A DNA stretch of 64,000 nt from Novosphingobium guangzhouense (GCF_002896965.1 NZ_LYMM01000001.1:335201-399200), one strand, 5' to 3'. Numbered from the stretch's first letter, positions 51,084 to 60,061 are shown. Notes: a model not told the origin generated them from the sequence alone. Translations and numbers: made by a program.

Positions 51084-53536
51084 AGAACTTTCCAGATATC
51101 CTTGGCGTACTCGGAGATGGTCCGGTCCGAGGAGAACCATCCGACGTTGGCGATGTTCCTGATCGCCGACGCGCGCCATCCGGCTACGTCCTCCCACCGG
51201 CGATCAACCTCGCGCTGGGCGGCGGTATAGGCGTCGAAATCGGCAGCGCACATGAACCAGTCATGGTCGTAGATGCCGTTCACCAGCCCCTCGTAGCGGT
51301 GCGGGTCATCGTGCGAGAACACGCCTGAAGCGATGGCGGACAGGGCCTGCCCCAGTTCGCGCGATTCCTCGATGATCGCGCGCGGATTGTAACCCGCAGC
51401 CCGCTTGGCGGCGACTTCCTCTGCCGTGAGGCCGAAGATGACGATGTTCTCGTCCCCCACATGCTCCTTGATCTCGACGTTGGCGCCGTCAAGCGTACCG
51501 ATCGTCAGCGCCCCGTTGAGCGCGAACTTCATGTTGCCGGTGCCCGAAGCCTCCATCCCGGCGGTCGAAATCTGCTCGGACAGGTCGGCAGCAGGGATGA
51601 TCCGCTCAGCCAGGCTGACATTGTAATTGGGCACGTAAACCACCTTGAGCAGCCCGCCGACCGAGGGGTCGGAGTTGACGCGCCGGGCGATATCGTTGGC
51701 CAGCTTGATGATCAGCTTGGCGTTATGATAGCTGGGCGCTGCCTTGCCGCCGAAGATCTTGACCCGCGGCACCCAGTCCCGCTCGGGATGGCTGCGAATC
51801 TGGTCATACAGCGCCACCGTCTCGATCAGGTTGAGCAGCTGGCGCTTGTATTCATGGATGCGCTTGATCTGCACGTCGAACAGCGCATCGGGATCAAGGC
51901 GGATGCCCATCGTCTTCTTGATGTAGTCCGCCAGCGCAACCTTGTTCGCCCGCTTGACCTCGGCCACACGCTCACCCAGCGCCGCATCGTCGGCCAGCGG
52001 GTTGAGATCGGACAGCTTGCCTGCATCATCGAGGAACGCCGGGCCGATCGCGTCGGTGATCACCTTCGTCAGCCCCGGATTGCACTGCTGCAGCCAGCGA
52101 CGCGGAGTGACGCCGTTGGTCTTGTTGTTGATCCGATTGGGGTAGAGCGCATGGAGATCGGCGAAGACCGTCTCCTTCATCAGTTCGGTATGCAGCGCTG
52201 CCACGCCATTGATCGAATGCGCACCCACGAACGCCAGGTTCGCCATGCGCACGCGCCGCTCCCCGCTTTCGTCGATAAGGCTGATCGCGGCGATCTGCGC
52301 ATCGGTGCAACCGGCCTTGCGCGCTTCGCGCAGGACGCGGCTGTTGATCGCATAGATGATCTGCATGTGACGCGGCAGCAGGCGTTCGAACAGCGGCAGC
52401 GGCCAGGTTTCCAGCGCTTCAGGCAGGAGAGTGTGGTTGGTGTAGGAGATCGTCTGCTTGGTCAGCTCCCACGCCTCGTTGAACTCCAGCCCCTCCAGAT
52501 CGACAAACACGCGCATCAGTTCGGCCACGGCCACCGACGGGTGCGTATCGTTCAGCTGGATCGCTGCCTTGGAAGGCAGGGTACGGATATCGCCTTCATA
52601 CTGGATATGGCGGCGCACGATGTCCTGGATCGATGCGGCGGTAAGGAAATACTCCTGCCGCAGCCGCAGTTCCTGTCCCGCCGGGCTGGAGTCCGCGGGA
52701 TAGAGAACCCGCACAAGGCTTTCCGCCCGTACCTTCTCCGCCAGCGCGCCGAAGTGATCGCCTGCGTTGAAGGCATCCAGCTTTAGCGGATCGATCGGGT
52801 TGGAGGTCCACAGGCGCAGCGTATTCACGCGCTTGCCGCGCCAGCCGACCACCGGCGTATCAACGGCGGTAGCGTCCACTTCCTCCGCCGGTTCCCACAT
52901 CACCCCGTCACCTTGCGCCACGACTTCGCCGCCGAAGCCGATGCGGTAGGTGCTTTCCAGCCGCTCGAACTCCCAGGGGTTGCCGTGCGCCAGCCACGTT
53001 TCCGGCAGTTCGACCTGCCAGCCGTCGTCGATGCGCTGGCGGAACATGCCGTTCACATAGCGGATGCCATAACCGTAAGCCGGGATGTCCAGCGTCGCCA
53101 GGCTTTCCATGAAGCACGCTGCAAGCCGGCCAAGGCCGCCGTTGCCAAGCGCCGCGTCAGGTTCAAGCTGCTCAAGCTCGGCAAGGTCAAGCCCAAAGGA
53201 TGCCAGCGCGCGTTCCATGTCGCGCGTCACGCCCAGGTTCGACAGGGCATCGCGCAGCAGGCGCCCGATCAGGAACTCCATCGAAAGGTAATAGACGCGC
53301 TTTCCGCCCGTCTCATACGTGCGCTGGGTGGATTCGATCCAAGCATCGATGATGTGATCGCGCAGCGTCAGGATCGAGGATGCGTACCAGTCATGCTGCT
53401 TGGCCGCGCGCTGATCCTTGCCGATCCGGCGTCGAAGAACGCGCAGGATATCCTTTTTCATCTGCGTGACGGCGGCAGGCTCGGAAACGGGGGGCTCGAT
53501 ATCGGTGACGGGGCCAGACACAGGTTCGCTTGCCAC
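51080..53536 (-). CDS. glgP: Glycogen/starch phosphorylase GlgP
   Basis: 818-aa GT35 enzyme that releases glucose-1-phosphate. The pyridoxal-phosphate lysine is in E-A-S-G-T-G-N-M-K-F-A-L-N-G, and the N-terminal YYLSMEFLIGRLL and ALGNGGLGRLAACFM motifs are family marks. Start is GTG at 53536 with GAGGAG about 8 bp upstream. First gene of the operon, so synthesis and breakdown genes are co-expressed. Length matches the family. Confidence 0.95.
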   Translation of the reverse strand: MASEPVSGPVTDIEPPVSEPAAVTQMKKDILRVLRRRIGKDQRAAKQHDWYASSILTLRDHIIDAWIESTQRTYETGGKRVYYLSMEFLIGRLLRDALSNLGVTRDMERALASFGLDLAELEQLEPDAALGNGGLGRLAACFMESLATLDIPAYGYGIRYVNGMFRQRIDDGWQVELPETWLAHGNPWEFERLESTYRIGFGGEVVAQGDGVMWEPAEEVDATAVDTPVVGWRGKRVNTLRLWTSNPIDPLKLDAFNAGDHFGALAEKVRAESLVRVLYPADSSPAGQELRLRQEYFLTAASIQDIVRRHIQYEGDIRTLPSKAAIQLNDTHPSVAVAELMRVFVDLEGLEFNEAWELTKQTISYTNHTLLPEALETWPLPLFERLLPRHMQIIYAINSRVLREARKAGCTDAQIAAISLIDESGERRVRMANLAFVGAHSINGVAALHTELMKETVFADLHALYPNRINNKTNGVTPRRWLQQCNPGLTKVITDAIGPAFLDDAGKLSDLNPLADDAALGERVAEVKRANKVALADYIKKTMGIRLDPDALFDVQIKRIHEYKRQLLNLIETVALYDQIRSHPERDWVPRVKIFGGKAAPSYHNAKLIIKLANDIARRVNSDPSVGGLLKVVYVPNYNVSLAERIIPAADLSEQISTAGMEASGTGNMKFALNGALTIGTLDGANVEIKEHVGDENIVIFGLTAEEVAAKRAAGYNPRAIIEESRELGQALSAIASGVFSHDDPHRYEGLVNGIYDHDWFMCAADFDAYTAAQREVDRRWEDVAGWRASAIRNIANVGWFSSDRTISEYAKDIWKVL

Positions 53537-53729
53537 GAGAGCACTCCTCAGCAGGCCATCCCAACGCGCCGAATTCGGCTCGACGGGACGGGCCGGTTAA
53601 CGCAGGGCGGAGCCGTGGCCCCTCCCGTTCCTATGATGGTATGGCTAGCACAGGCCCGCGTTGCGGCAAGAGAGATTGTGCAGTGCGGCAACGATTTTCC
53701 CGCTCCTGCCGATGCCGGACGGAGGGGAA

Positions 53730-53758
53730 GGCCGGAACCGCATGATGCGGCCCCGGCC
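53730..53758. terminator. Imperfect hairpin after the aldolase gene
   Basis: GGCCGGAACCGC / GCGGCCCCGGCC pair at 10 of 12 positions around ATGAT, 13 bp beyond the stop at 53771 on the minus strand. No T-run, so a Rho-assisted or weak terminator between the lactonase-type module and the glg operon promoter (glgP starts at 53536). Confidence 0.45.
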
Positions 53759-53770
53759 CCTGCATGGACC

Positions 53771-54493
53771 TTAGCGGTCCTCCTCCCAGGTGCAGTCCTT
53801 GATCTCTATTCCCAGATCGGCGACGAGCGCGCGCATTCCCAGCACGTCGAACAGGATTTCTCCGTCCGCGATACGGCGGCGGAACTCCACTTCTGCGGCA
53901 GCGCGCTTTTCCGCATTGGTGACGGCCAGTTCCAGCAATGCCTTGGGAATTACCAGCACGCCGTCCGAATCGCCGACGATCACGTCGCCCGGCTCCACCG
54001 TCACCCCATCGACCACCAGCGGCACGTTAACCGCCGCCGGGCCGCGCTTCTTGGGATGCTCAGGCGAAACGGCCGTGGCCCAGACCGGGTAACCAAGCGC
54101 GCGAATGGCATCGACATCGCGCGTGGCGCCGTGAACCACGGTTCCGGCAAGCCCTTTCTTCTGCGCGAAAGAGCAGGCGACATCGCCCCACAGCGCGCCC
54201 TGATGCCCGCCGCCGTTGGTCAGGACCAGCACGTCGCCCGCCTGAGCCGTATACAGGGCGGCATGGATGGCAAGATTGTCTCCCGGGAAGTTCCATGCCG
54301 TCACCGCCGGGCCGCACACCTTCTGCCCCGGCGCGATCGGCGCCATCATCGGGCTCATCAGGCACATCCGCCCCGCAATTTCTCCCAGCCCTTCGTGCAG
54401 GTCCGCAATCCCGAACTTTGTCGCCCTTGCAACAAGTGCCGGGTCGGGACGGTCAACCTTGGCGTAGATCACGGAGCGGGTAGGCACGGTCAC
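53771..54493 (-). CDS. RraA-like 4-hydroxy-4-methyl/carboxy-2-oxoglutarate aldolase family protein
   Basis: 240-aa protein of the RraA/HMG-aldolase fold. The family core is PGDNLAIHAALYTAQAGDVLVLTNGG (with GDN), GLAGTVVHGATRDVDAI (the R-D pair expected to bind substrate and metal) and GDVIVGDSDGVLVIP. Such proteins cleave 4-hydroxy-2-oxo acids or decarboxylate oxaloacetate. GTG at 54493 overlaps the stop of the dehydrogenase gene (GTGA), so the two are coupled. Second gene of the minus-strand pair divergent from the SMP-30 gene. An RNase E inhibitor role (true RraA) is unlikely given this context. Confidence 0.88.
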   Translation of the reverse strand: MTVPTRSVIYAKVDRPDPALVARATKFGIADLHEGLGEIAGRMCLMSPMMAPIAPGQKVCGPAVTAWNFPGDNLAIHAALYTAQAGDVLVLTNGGGHQGALWGDVACSFAQKKGLAGTVVHGATRDVDAIRALGYPVWATAVSPEHPKKRGPAAVNVPLVVDGVTVEPGDVIVGDSDGVLVIPKALLELAVTNAEKRAAAEVEFRRRIADGEILFDVLGMRALVADLGIEIKDCTWEEDR

Positions 54494-55434
54494 GGCAGAA
54501 CCTCCGGGTTGAGCAGCGTTGCGGGCACTTCGCCGCGGCTGACAGTATCGATGACGGCTGCCACATGCAGCGCCATGTCCCGCATCCCCGCCTCCGTCAC
54601 GCCCGCGACGTGTGGGGACAGCAGGCAGTTGGGCAGGCCAAACAGCGCATGATCGGGCTCGGGAGGCTCGTTCACGAAGACGTCGATACCTGCCCCGGCG
54701 ATCTGCCCGGAACGCAGCGCCTCTGCCAGGGCCGCCTCGTTGACGATCCCGCCGCGCGAACAGTTCACCAGAATCGCATGCGGGCTCATCATCGCCAGTT
54801 CGACCGTATCGACAAGGTTGCGTGTACCCTCTGTCAGCGGCACGTGGATGCTCACCACGTCGCAGGCCAGAACCCCGGGCAAGTCGGCGGACTCTACCCC
54901 GACGGCGCGCATGTCGGCTGCGGGAACCAGCGGATCGCAGGCGAGAACTTCGCACCCGAAGCCGCCGCTGCAAATCCGGGCCACCCGCTGCGCGATGCGG
55001 CCAAAGCCGATCAGGCCCACCCGCGCGCCAGTAAGGTCACCAAGGCGGATACCCCAGCGCTCGGCCCAGCGCCCTTCGCGCACCAGCGCATCCATGTCGC
55101 GCGTGCGCCGCAAAAGTCCCAGCATCAGCGCTACCGCACCTTCGGCGACGGCGGTGGAATTGTTGCCGCCGGGGGTATTGGCCACCATCACGCCTTGCGC
55201 ACTTGCGGCGGGAATCGCGATGTTATCCACCCCCGCGCCATGCTTCACGATAGCCTTGAGCCCGTGCATCGCCCCGAAGATATCAGGCCCCAGCGGGCTC
55301 GTGCGGATGACCAGAACGCTCGTTTCGCTTACGCGCGGATCGTCAGGACCGATGACATCATGCATCGTCGCAATGCGCTCCACCCCCACCGGATGGATCG
55401 GATCGATGATGCAGACGCATTCGCGGACTGGCAA
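54490..55434 (-). CDS. D-isomer-specific 2-hydroxyacid dehydrogenase
   Basis: 314-aa NAD-dependent dehydrogenase, usual family length. The nucleotide loop is GLIGFGRIAQRV. Catalytic residues are Arg in NCSRGGIVNEAAL, Glu in FVNEPPEPD and His in LLSPHVAGV. The start is inferred as TTG at 55434, which has GAGG 8 bp upstream; the longer frame to 55656 would cross the divergent promoter and cover the start of the lactonase gene. It probably reduces or oxidises a 2-oxo/2-hydroxy acid in the same path as the RraA-type aldolase and the lactonase. Confidence 0.87.
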   Translation of the reverse strand: MPVRECVCIIDPIHPVGVERIATMHDVIGPDDPRVSETSVLVIRTSPLGPDIFGAMHGLKAIVKHGAGVDNIAIPAASAQGVMVANTPGGNNSTAVAEGAVALMLGLLRRTRDMDALVREGRWAERWGIRLGDLTGARVGLIGFGRIAQRVARICSGGFGCEVLACDPLVPAADMRAVGVESADLPGVLACDVVSIHVPLTEGTRNLVDTVELAMMSPHAILVNCSRGGIVNEAALAEALRSGQIAGAGIDVFVNEPPEPDHALFGLPNCLLSPHVAGVTEAGMRDMALHVAAVIDTVSRGEVPATLLNPEVLP

Positions 55435-55460
55435 TTCAGTATCCTCTAACCTAGGCCGCG

Positions 55461-55471
55461 ATGTATACCAT
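55461..55471. promoter_or_regulatory. Candidate GntR operator copy 1
   Basis: ATGTATACCAT contains a GTATAC core. It resembles the two other copies (55548-55558 and, on the minus strand, 57298-57308) and lies 27 bp upstream of the dehydrogenase TTG. Confidence 0.4.
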
Positions 55472-55547
55472 CGGGACGATCTTATGCCCTGGTGTTGCGG
55501 CTTACTTGCCAGATCGTCAAGTTTGGATATCGTTCCAAGGCAATACG

Positions 55548-55558
55548 ATGTATCCGAT
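55548..55558. promoter_or_regulatory. Candidate GntR operator copy 2
   Basis: ATGTATCCGAT differs from the copy before the GntR gene (ATGTATCCAAT on its coding strand) at one position. It lies 42 bp before the lactonase ATG. Confidence 0.45.
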
Positions 55559-55600
55559 CGGGAAATTTTCGTCCCGGCGATGAATATAAAGGAGAGGACG

Positions 55601-56539
55601 ATGTTCGCAGCCCCGCCTAGCGTCATGGCCGAAGTGTTCTGCCGCATCCCCGACAAGTTCCGCCGCTTCGGCGAGACGACACAGTGGGCGCAGGTCCAGC
55701 TTCATGGCGCTGCCGCGCCGGTGTTTCTCGAAGGGCCGGTGTTCGATGACGCTGGCAATTTATGGGTGACGGACATCCCCTGGGGCCGGCTGTTCCGTAT
55801 CGCGCCGGACGGCACCTGCGAGCTTGGCTTCGAATATGACGGCCAGCCCAACGGCATGAAATTCCTGAACGACGGCCGCCTGCTGGTGGCCGACCATCAC
55901 AAGGGCATGGTTATCTGCAACGTCGCCACCGGCAAGGCTGAAACCGGGCTGGACCGCTACCTGCTTGAGCCTTTCCTTGGCTGCAATGACCTGACCATCG
56001 CGCGCAACGGCGATATCTGGTTCACCGATCAGGGGCAGTCGGGCTGGCAGAACCCCAACGGCCGCCTGTTCCGCGTACGAGCAGGAACCGGCCGCCCCGA
56101 ATTGATGCTGGACCGCATCCCCAGCCCCAACGGCCTTGTGCTCAACCGCGCCGAAACCGCACTTTACCTTGCCGTCACCCGCGCGAACGCCGTGTGGCGC
56201 TGCCCGCTGGTGAACCCAACCGGAGAGCCCGGCGCCGAAGTCATCTCCAAGGTCGGCACGTATATCCAGCTATCCGGCGGCTCCGGCCCGGACGGCCTCA
56301 CCATCGATGAGAACGACAACCTCGTGGTCTGCCATGTCGGTTTCGGCGCGGTCTGGCTGTTCTCCGACCGGGGCGAGCCGATGCTGCGGATCGACGTGCC
56401 CGAGGGGCGCTACACCACCAACGCGGCTTATGGCGGGCCGGACAACCGATGGCTGTTCTTCACCGAATCGAGCACCGGCACGGTCTACCGGGCACAAATG
56501 CCGGTGGCTGGACGGCCGCTCTTCACCACGCAGATCTAG
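55601..56539 (+). CDS. SMP-30/gluconolactonase family lactonase
   Basis: 312-aa six-bladed beta-propeller enzyme. Family marks: FLEGPVFDDAGNLWVTDIPWGRLFRI with the metal Glu in the EGP motif, LNDGRLLVADHHKGM, CNDLTIARNGDIWFTDQ, PNGLVLNRAETALYLAVT and GPDGLTIDENDNLVVCH. It hydrolyses a sugar- or organic-acid lactone. ATG at 55601 has AGGAG 7-11 bp upstream. Divergent from the dehydrogenase/aldolase genes, convergent with the GntR gene (8 bp between stops). Together the four genes form a compact lactone/oxo-acid module. Confidence 0.9.
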   Translation: MFAAPPSVMAEVFCRIPDKFRRFGETTQWAQVQLHGAAAPVFLEGPVFDDAGNLWVTDIPWGRLFRIAPDGTCELGFEYDGQPNGMKFLNDGRLLVADHHKGMVICNVATGKAETGLDRYLLEPFLGCNDLTIARNGDIWFTDQGQSGWQNPNGRLFRVRAGTGRPELMLDRIPSPNGLVLNRAETALYLAVTRANAVWRCPLVNPTGEPGAEVISKVGTYIQLSGGSGPDGLTIDENDNLVVCHVGFGAVWLFSDRGEPMLRIDVPEGRYTTNAAYGGPDNRWLFFTESSTGTVYRAQMPVAGRPLFTTQI

Positions 56540-56546
56540 GACCGGC

Positions 56547-57284
56547 TCAATCCACCGCCAGCGTGGGCGCTCCATCGCCTAGCAAGTGCCCGTAGCGTAC
56601 AAGGCCGGTGCGGGTGCGGCGGATATGCATGACCAGCGCCGCCTGCGCCGTCTCGATTTCCCCCTTGGCGATGGCGTCGTAGAGCAGCTGGTGCTCAAGG
56701 TCGTGCGTGCGCGCGCCCCCGGTCTTGGCGCCGCCGCTCCCGCCACCATTGCCGCCATCTGCAGCGCTTGCCATCGCCAGCTTCATGTAAGCCCGGCGGT
56801 AGCTTTGCGTGGTATCCCACACCCTCTCGACGATCTGCGCCAGCAGCGGCGTCGAATGGCGACGGTAGGTGATCCAGTGGAATTCCCGGCCCAGCGCAAT
56901 CGCTTCGTCAACGTCCACGGTTTCCTCGTTGCGCGCCATAACCGCGCGCAAATCCGCAAGATCCGCGTCAGTCAGGTGAGGCACACTATCGGCCAGAAGC
57001 AGCGGCTCTATGCGTTCGCGTATCTCATAGGACACCTCAAGATCACGCCGCGTCAGGCTGGTGACGCGCGCACCGGCGTTGGCCCGCATGGTAACAAGGC
57101 CGCGCGCTTCCAGGATTCGCAGGGCATCGCGCACCGGGATGCGGCTGGTGGCAAGTTCGTCCGCAAGTTCATCCTGCTTGATCCGGGAGCCGGGTGGCAG
57201 CGCGCCGGAAAGGATACGTTCGGCCAGGACATCGGCGACGCGCTGGCCTGCCGCCCCCTGCGGAACAGCATTGTCTATCGTCAT
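56547..57284 (-). CDS. GntR family regulator, FCD subfamily
   Basis: 245-aa repressor-type protein. N-terminal winged helix: VADVLAERILSGALPPGSRIKQDELADELATSRIPVRDALRILEARGLV-type segment (about 15-63). The C-terminal FCD helical domain has metal-type His/Asp/Glu in EFHWITYRRHSTPLL and HDLEHQLLYDAIAKGE. A Gly-rich insert GGNGGGSGG is unusual for the domain. ATG at 57284 has AGGGG 6 bp upstream; the longer form starts inside a candidate operator. Likely controls the lactonase/dehydrogenase/aldolase genes and itself. Confidence 0.9.
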   Translation of the reverse strand: MTIDNAVPQGAAGQRVADVLAERILSGALPPGSRIKQDELADELATSRIPVRDALRILEARGLVTMRANAGARVTSLTRRDLEVSYEIRERIEPLLLADSVPHLTDADLADLRAVMARNEETVDVDEAIALGREFHWITYRRHSTPLLAQIVERVWDTTQSYRRAYMKLAMASAADGGNGGGSGGAKTGGARTHDLEHQLLYDAIAKGEIETAQAALVMHIRRTRTGLVRYGHLLGDGAPTLAVD

Positions 57285-57297
57285 CGCCGACCCCTGC

Positions 57298-57308
57298 ATT
57301 GGATACAT
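57298..57308. promoter_or_regulatory. Candidate GntR operator copy 3 (autoregulation)
   Basis: Reads ATGTATCCAAT on the GntR coding strand, 13 bp upstream of its preferred start. Matches copy 2 at 10 of 11 positions. Confidence 0.45.
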
Positions 57309-57348
57309 TCACCCCCGATAGCCGGTCAAAACGCCCGCGCATAGAGGG

Positions 57349-57399
57349 ACATAGCGGCACCCAGACGTACCACAAGCGCACCCAGGCGCACCAAAGCGC
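57349..57399 (+). repeat. Degenerate decamer repeat in the intergenic gap
   Basis: About five units of period 10 (for example ACATAGCGGC, ACCCAGGCGC, ACCAAAGCGC) lie between the GntR and GNAT-nitrilase genes. They resemble, loosely, the decamers at 5791-5840 and 47032-47071. Confidence 0.35.
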
Positions 57400-57413
57400 C
57401 CTGCAGGCTCCGC

Positions 57414-58973
57414 TCAGTGCTGCGCCCACTCCACCCGGTAGAGGTCGAAACGCCGATCCTTGAGGTTCTGCACCGCGCCGGACTGGCGCGCCGTCAGCAA
57501 CGCGTCGAGGCTGAGATCGGAGATCGCGATCGTCTCGGTATTAGGCGCGGTGTCCGCCGCCACACCGTCGCGCGCGAAGGGGAAGTCGCTGGGCGTCAGG
57601 ATGGCGCTTTCCGCGTAGTGAACGTCCATGTTCTCGACATTCGGCAGATTGCCGACAACGCCCGAAGTGACGACGTAGCACTGGTTCTCCACCGCACGGG
57701 CCTGCGCGCAGTAGCGTACGCGAAGATAGCCGCGCCGCTCGTCGGTGCAGAACGGCACGAACAGCATCAGCGCCCCCTGATTGACGAGGTGGCGCGCCAG
57801 TTCGGGAAATTCGCTGTCGTAGCAAATCATCACGCCGATGGGCCCACAGTCGGTGGGGATCACGTTGGCGCCGTAACCGCCCTTGATGTTCCACCATCGC
57901 CGTTCGGAGGGCGTGGGGTGCAACTTTTGCGTTTCGTGCACCGCGCCATCGCGCAGGAAGGTATAGGCGATGTTGCGGATCTCGCTCTTGCCGCCGCCCA
58001 GCTTGACGCGGGTGGGGTGCGATCCGCCGATGATGTTGATGTTATAGCTGACAGCCATGCGCTGCATGAACTCGACGAAGCGCTCGGTATATTCCGCTAT
58101 CTTCTCGATCGCCTCGACCGGCTGCAGCTTTTTTTCCTCGATCGAGAGCAGTTCCAGCGTGAACAGTTCGGGGAAGACCACGAAGTCGCTTTCATAATCG
58201 GCGGCAACGTCGATCCAGTATTCAACCTGGGCCTCGAATTCGTCGATCGTGTCGATCTTGCGCATCTGGAACTGCACGGTCGCCACGCGTACGCTGGAGG
58301 GAACGCGCTCTTTCAGGCCGGGCACCGATTTGCCGGTATCGAGCGGGGCCAGCGGGTTGGTCCAGTACATCAGCACCGCATTGCCGCCGCTTTCCCGGTC
58401 TGTTGGGATGTAATCCGGCAGGATGCCGCGCGGCTCGTAGCCTTCGTTCATCTGGAAATTGATGACCTGATCGCGGATCTTCTTTTCGCGCACCGCCTGC
58501 ACGTAGTCGGCCGGATCGGGGTAGGCGCGCTTGCGGCGATAATAGCCGGGCATGCGGCCTGCGAAGGCGATGCCCTTCAGTTCGAAATACTGGCACACCT
58601 CGCGCCGCTTGCGATAAAGGCGCTGGCCGATGCGCAGGCGGCGGTAATCGGGATCGACGCAAACCTCGAACCCGTAGAGCACATCACCTTCGGGCGCGGG
58701 CGGGCGACCATAGCCGCCATTGCTGATTTCCTCCCAGGTATGCGGCTTGAAGGCGAGGTCCGATGTCACGATCATCGTCGCACAGTGGCCGACGACCTTG
58801 CCTTCATATTCGGCCACGAACTGGCCTTCGGGGAAATTGATCACCTGCCCGCGGATTTCAGCGCGGGTAAAGGCATCGGCCTTGCCGTAGACCTTGACGG
58901 AGAGGCGCGCGATGGCGGCAGCGTCCGCGACGCTGGCTTCGCGGATGATGAGCTTGGCTTTGGTCTGGTCCAT
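57414..58973 (-). CDS. GNAT acetyltransferase - carbon-nitrogen hydrolase fusion
   Basis: 519-aa two-domain protein. The N-terminal GNAT domain (about 8-160) has VGHCATMIVTSDL and FEVCVDPDYRRLRIGQRLY (acetyl-CoA loop). The C-terminal nitrilase domain (about 228-515) has the complete catalytic triad Glu269 (VFPELF), Lys350 (QKLHP) and Cys384 (GVMICYDSEFPEL). This fused architecture occurs in many bacteria; the substrate is unknown. ATG at 58973 was preferred to GTG at 58991 as neither has a strong ribosome site. Stands alone, upstream of the GntR gene on the same strand with a repeat-filled gap. Confidence 0.9.
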   Translation of the reverse strand: MDQTKAKLIIREASVADAAAIARLSVKVYGKADAFTRAEIRGQVINFPEGQFVAEYEGKVVGHCATMIVTSDLAFKPHTWEEISNGGYGRPPAPEGDVLYGFEVCVDPDYRRLRIGQRLYRKRREVCQYFELKGIAFAGRMPGYYRRKRAYPDPADYVQAVREKKIRDQVINFQMNEGYEPRGILPDYIPTDRESGGNAVLMYWTNPLAPLDTGKSVPGLKERVPSSVRVATVQFQMRKIDTIDEFEAQVEYWIDVAADYESDFVVFPELFTLELLSIEEKKLQPVEAIEKIAEYTERFVEFMQRMAVSYNINIIGGSHPTRVKLGGGKSEIRNIAYTFLRDGAVHETQKLHPTPSERRWWNIKGGYGANVIPTDCGPIGVMICYDSEFPELARHLVNQGALMLFVPFCTDERRGYLRVRYCAQARAVENQCYVVTSGVVGNLPNVENMDVHYAESAILTPSDFPFARDGVAADTAPNTETIAISDLSLDALLTARQSGAVQNLKDRRFDLYRVEWAQH

Positions 58974-59103
58974 GAGCGCTGTTTTACGCACCGCAGCGCG
59001 GAAGGTTCCAGCCCGTAATCGTCTTGAACGGACTCATTTTTCTTGGATTGGCGGGATACATGAGGTGCCCGGACCGTTGTTCTCCCTGAAAGGAGACTGC
59101 CCC

Positions 59104-59376
59104 ATGAGCGCAACCCTTTACGCCCTAGCCCTGTTCGCCTGTTCGGACGACGGCACGGCCTGCCAGCGTCTGGAGACGCCCGTGCAGACATACGAGACGC
59201 GCAATTCCTGCAACGCCGGGCTGGATGAGGCGCTGGACACCGAAGCTGCGCGCAAGGCCGAGGCACCCACCGTCTATGCCCAATGCCTGACAAGCCGCCA
59301 GATGGCATCGATCGGCAAGGGCACCATCGACCTAACGCGGGTCAACGGCACCCGATTCGCCGGTGCGGGGTTCTGA
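59104..59376 (+). CDS. Small Cys-containing protein of unknown function
   Basis: 90-aa protein with a good start: AGGAG lies 8 bp before ATG 59104. It has four cysteines (13, 20, 36, 61) and a short hydrophobic N-terminus (LYALALFACS), which may be a weak signal or lipobox-like segment. No family recognised. Codon use matches the neighbours, and the frame ends before the convergent queF. Probably a conserved small periplasmic or membrane-associated protein, but no function can be given. Confidence 0.65.
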   Translation: MSATLYALALFACSDDGTACQRLETPVQTYETRNSCNAGLDEALDTEAARKAEAPTVYAQCLTSRQMASIGKGTIDLTRVNGTRFAGAGF

Positions 59377-59449
59377 CGGCCACAGTCGACCGCCTGCCCC
59401 CCGGCGTGATCTTGTCGCCAGCCTGATCTTTTCGAAGGCCCGGAGCCGA

Positions 59450-59917
59450 TCAGCCCCGGCCGCGATAGCCCGGAACGCCCTGATCGGGCACCCACAGACC
59501 GGCAGGCGGCGCATCAGACTGCCAGAACACGTCGATCGGGATGCCGCCGCGCGGATACCAATAGCCGCCGATACGCAGCCAGCGAGGCTTCATCTCGTCG
59601 AACAGGCGCTGGCCGATCCCAACCGTCACGTCTTCGTGGAACGCACCATGGTTGCGGAACGAACCGAGGAAAAGCTTGAGGCTCTTCGATTCAACGATCG
59701 TCGCTTCAGGCGCATAATCGATTACCAGATGCGCGAAGTCAGGCTGGCCGGTAACCGGGCACAGCGAAGTGAACTCTGGCGCTGCGAAGCGAACAAGGTA
59801 AAGACTGCCGACGCGCGGGTTGGGCACGTAATCAAGCACGGCCTCCTCGGGCGAGGCGGGCAGACCCGTCTGCTGGCCAAGGTGGAGGGGAAGGGAGTTG
59901 TCAGGAATGTCGGTCAT
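59450..59917 (-). CDS. queF: NADPH-dependent 7-cyano-7-deazaguanine reductase QueF
   Basis: 155-aa T-fold enzyme of queuosine synthesis that reduces preQ0 to preQ1. The catalytic Cys53 is in [10 protein letters not shown] with Asp60, the NADPH/QueF motif E-S-K-S-L-K is at 76-81, and His94-Glu95 follow in [12 protein letters not shown]. This is the short (type I, YkvM-like) form. It stands alone here; other que genes are not in the window. Confidence 0.95.
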   Translation of the reverse strand: MTDIPDNSLPLHLGQQTGLPASPEEAVLDYVPNPRVGSLYLVRFAAPEFTSLCPVTGQPDFAHLVIDYAPEATIVESKSLKLFLGSFRNHGAFHEDVTVGIGQRLFDEMKPRWLRIGGYWYPRGGIPIDVFWQSDAPPAGLWVPDQGVPGYRGRG

Positions 59918-60061
59918 GCTCCGGCAATGCCTTCAAGCCACCATGATGGCAAGGCCGATCGCGAAAGCGCGCGCAACCGGCGACTATGCGGCACGTACCG
60001 GCGCGCGGACGTGCGACATTAACGCGCGGTTCACACGCGGTCAGGCGAAAACGGGGCAATC

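Noticed and set aside
54740..55600. N-terminal extension of the lactonase frame
   Set aside because: It runs antisense through the dehydrogenase gene; the AGGAG site fixes the start at 55601.
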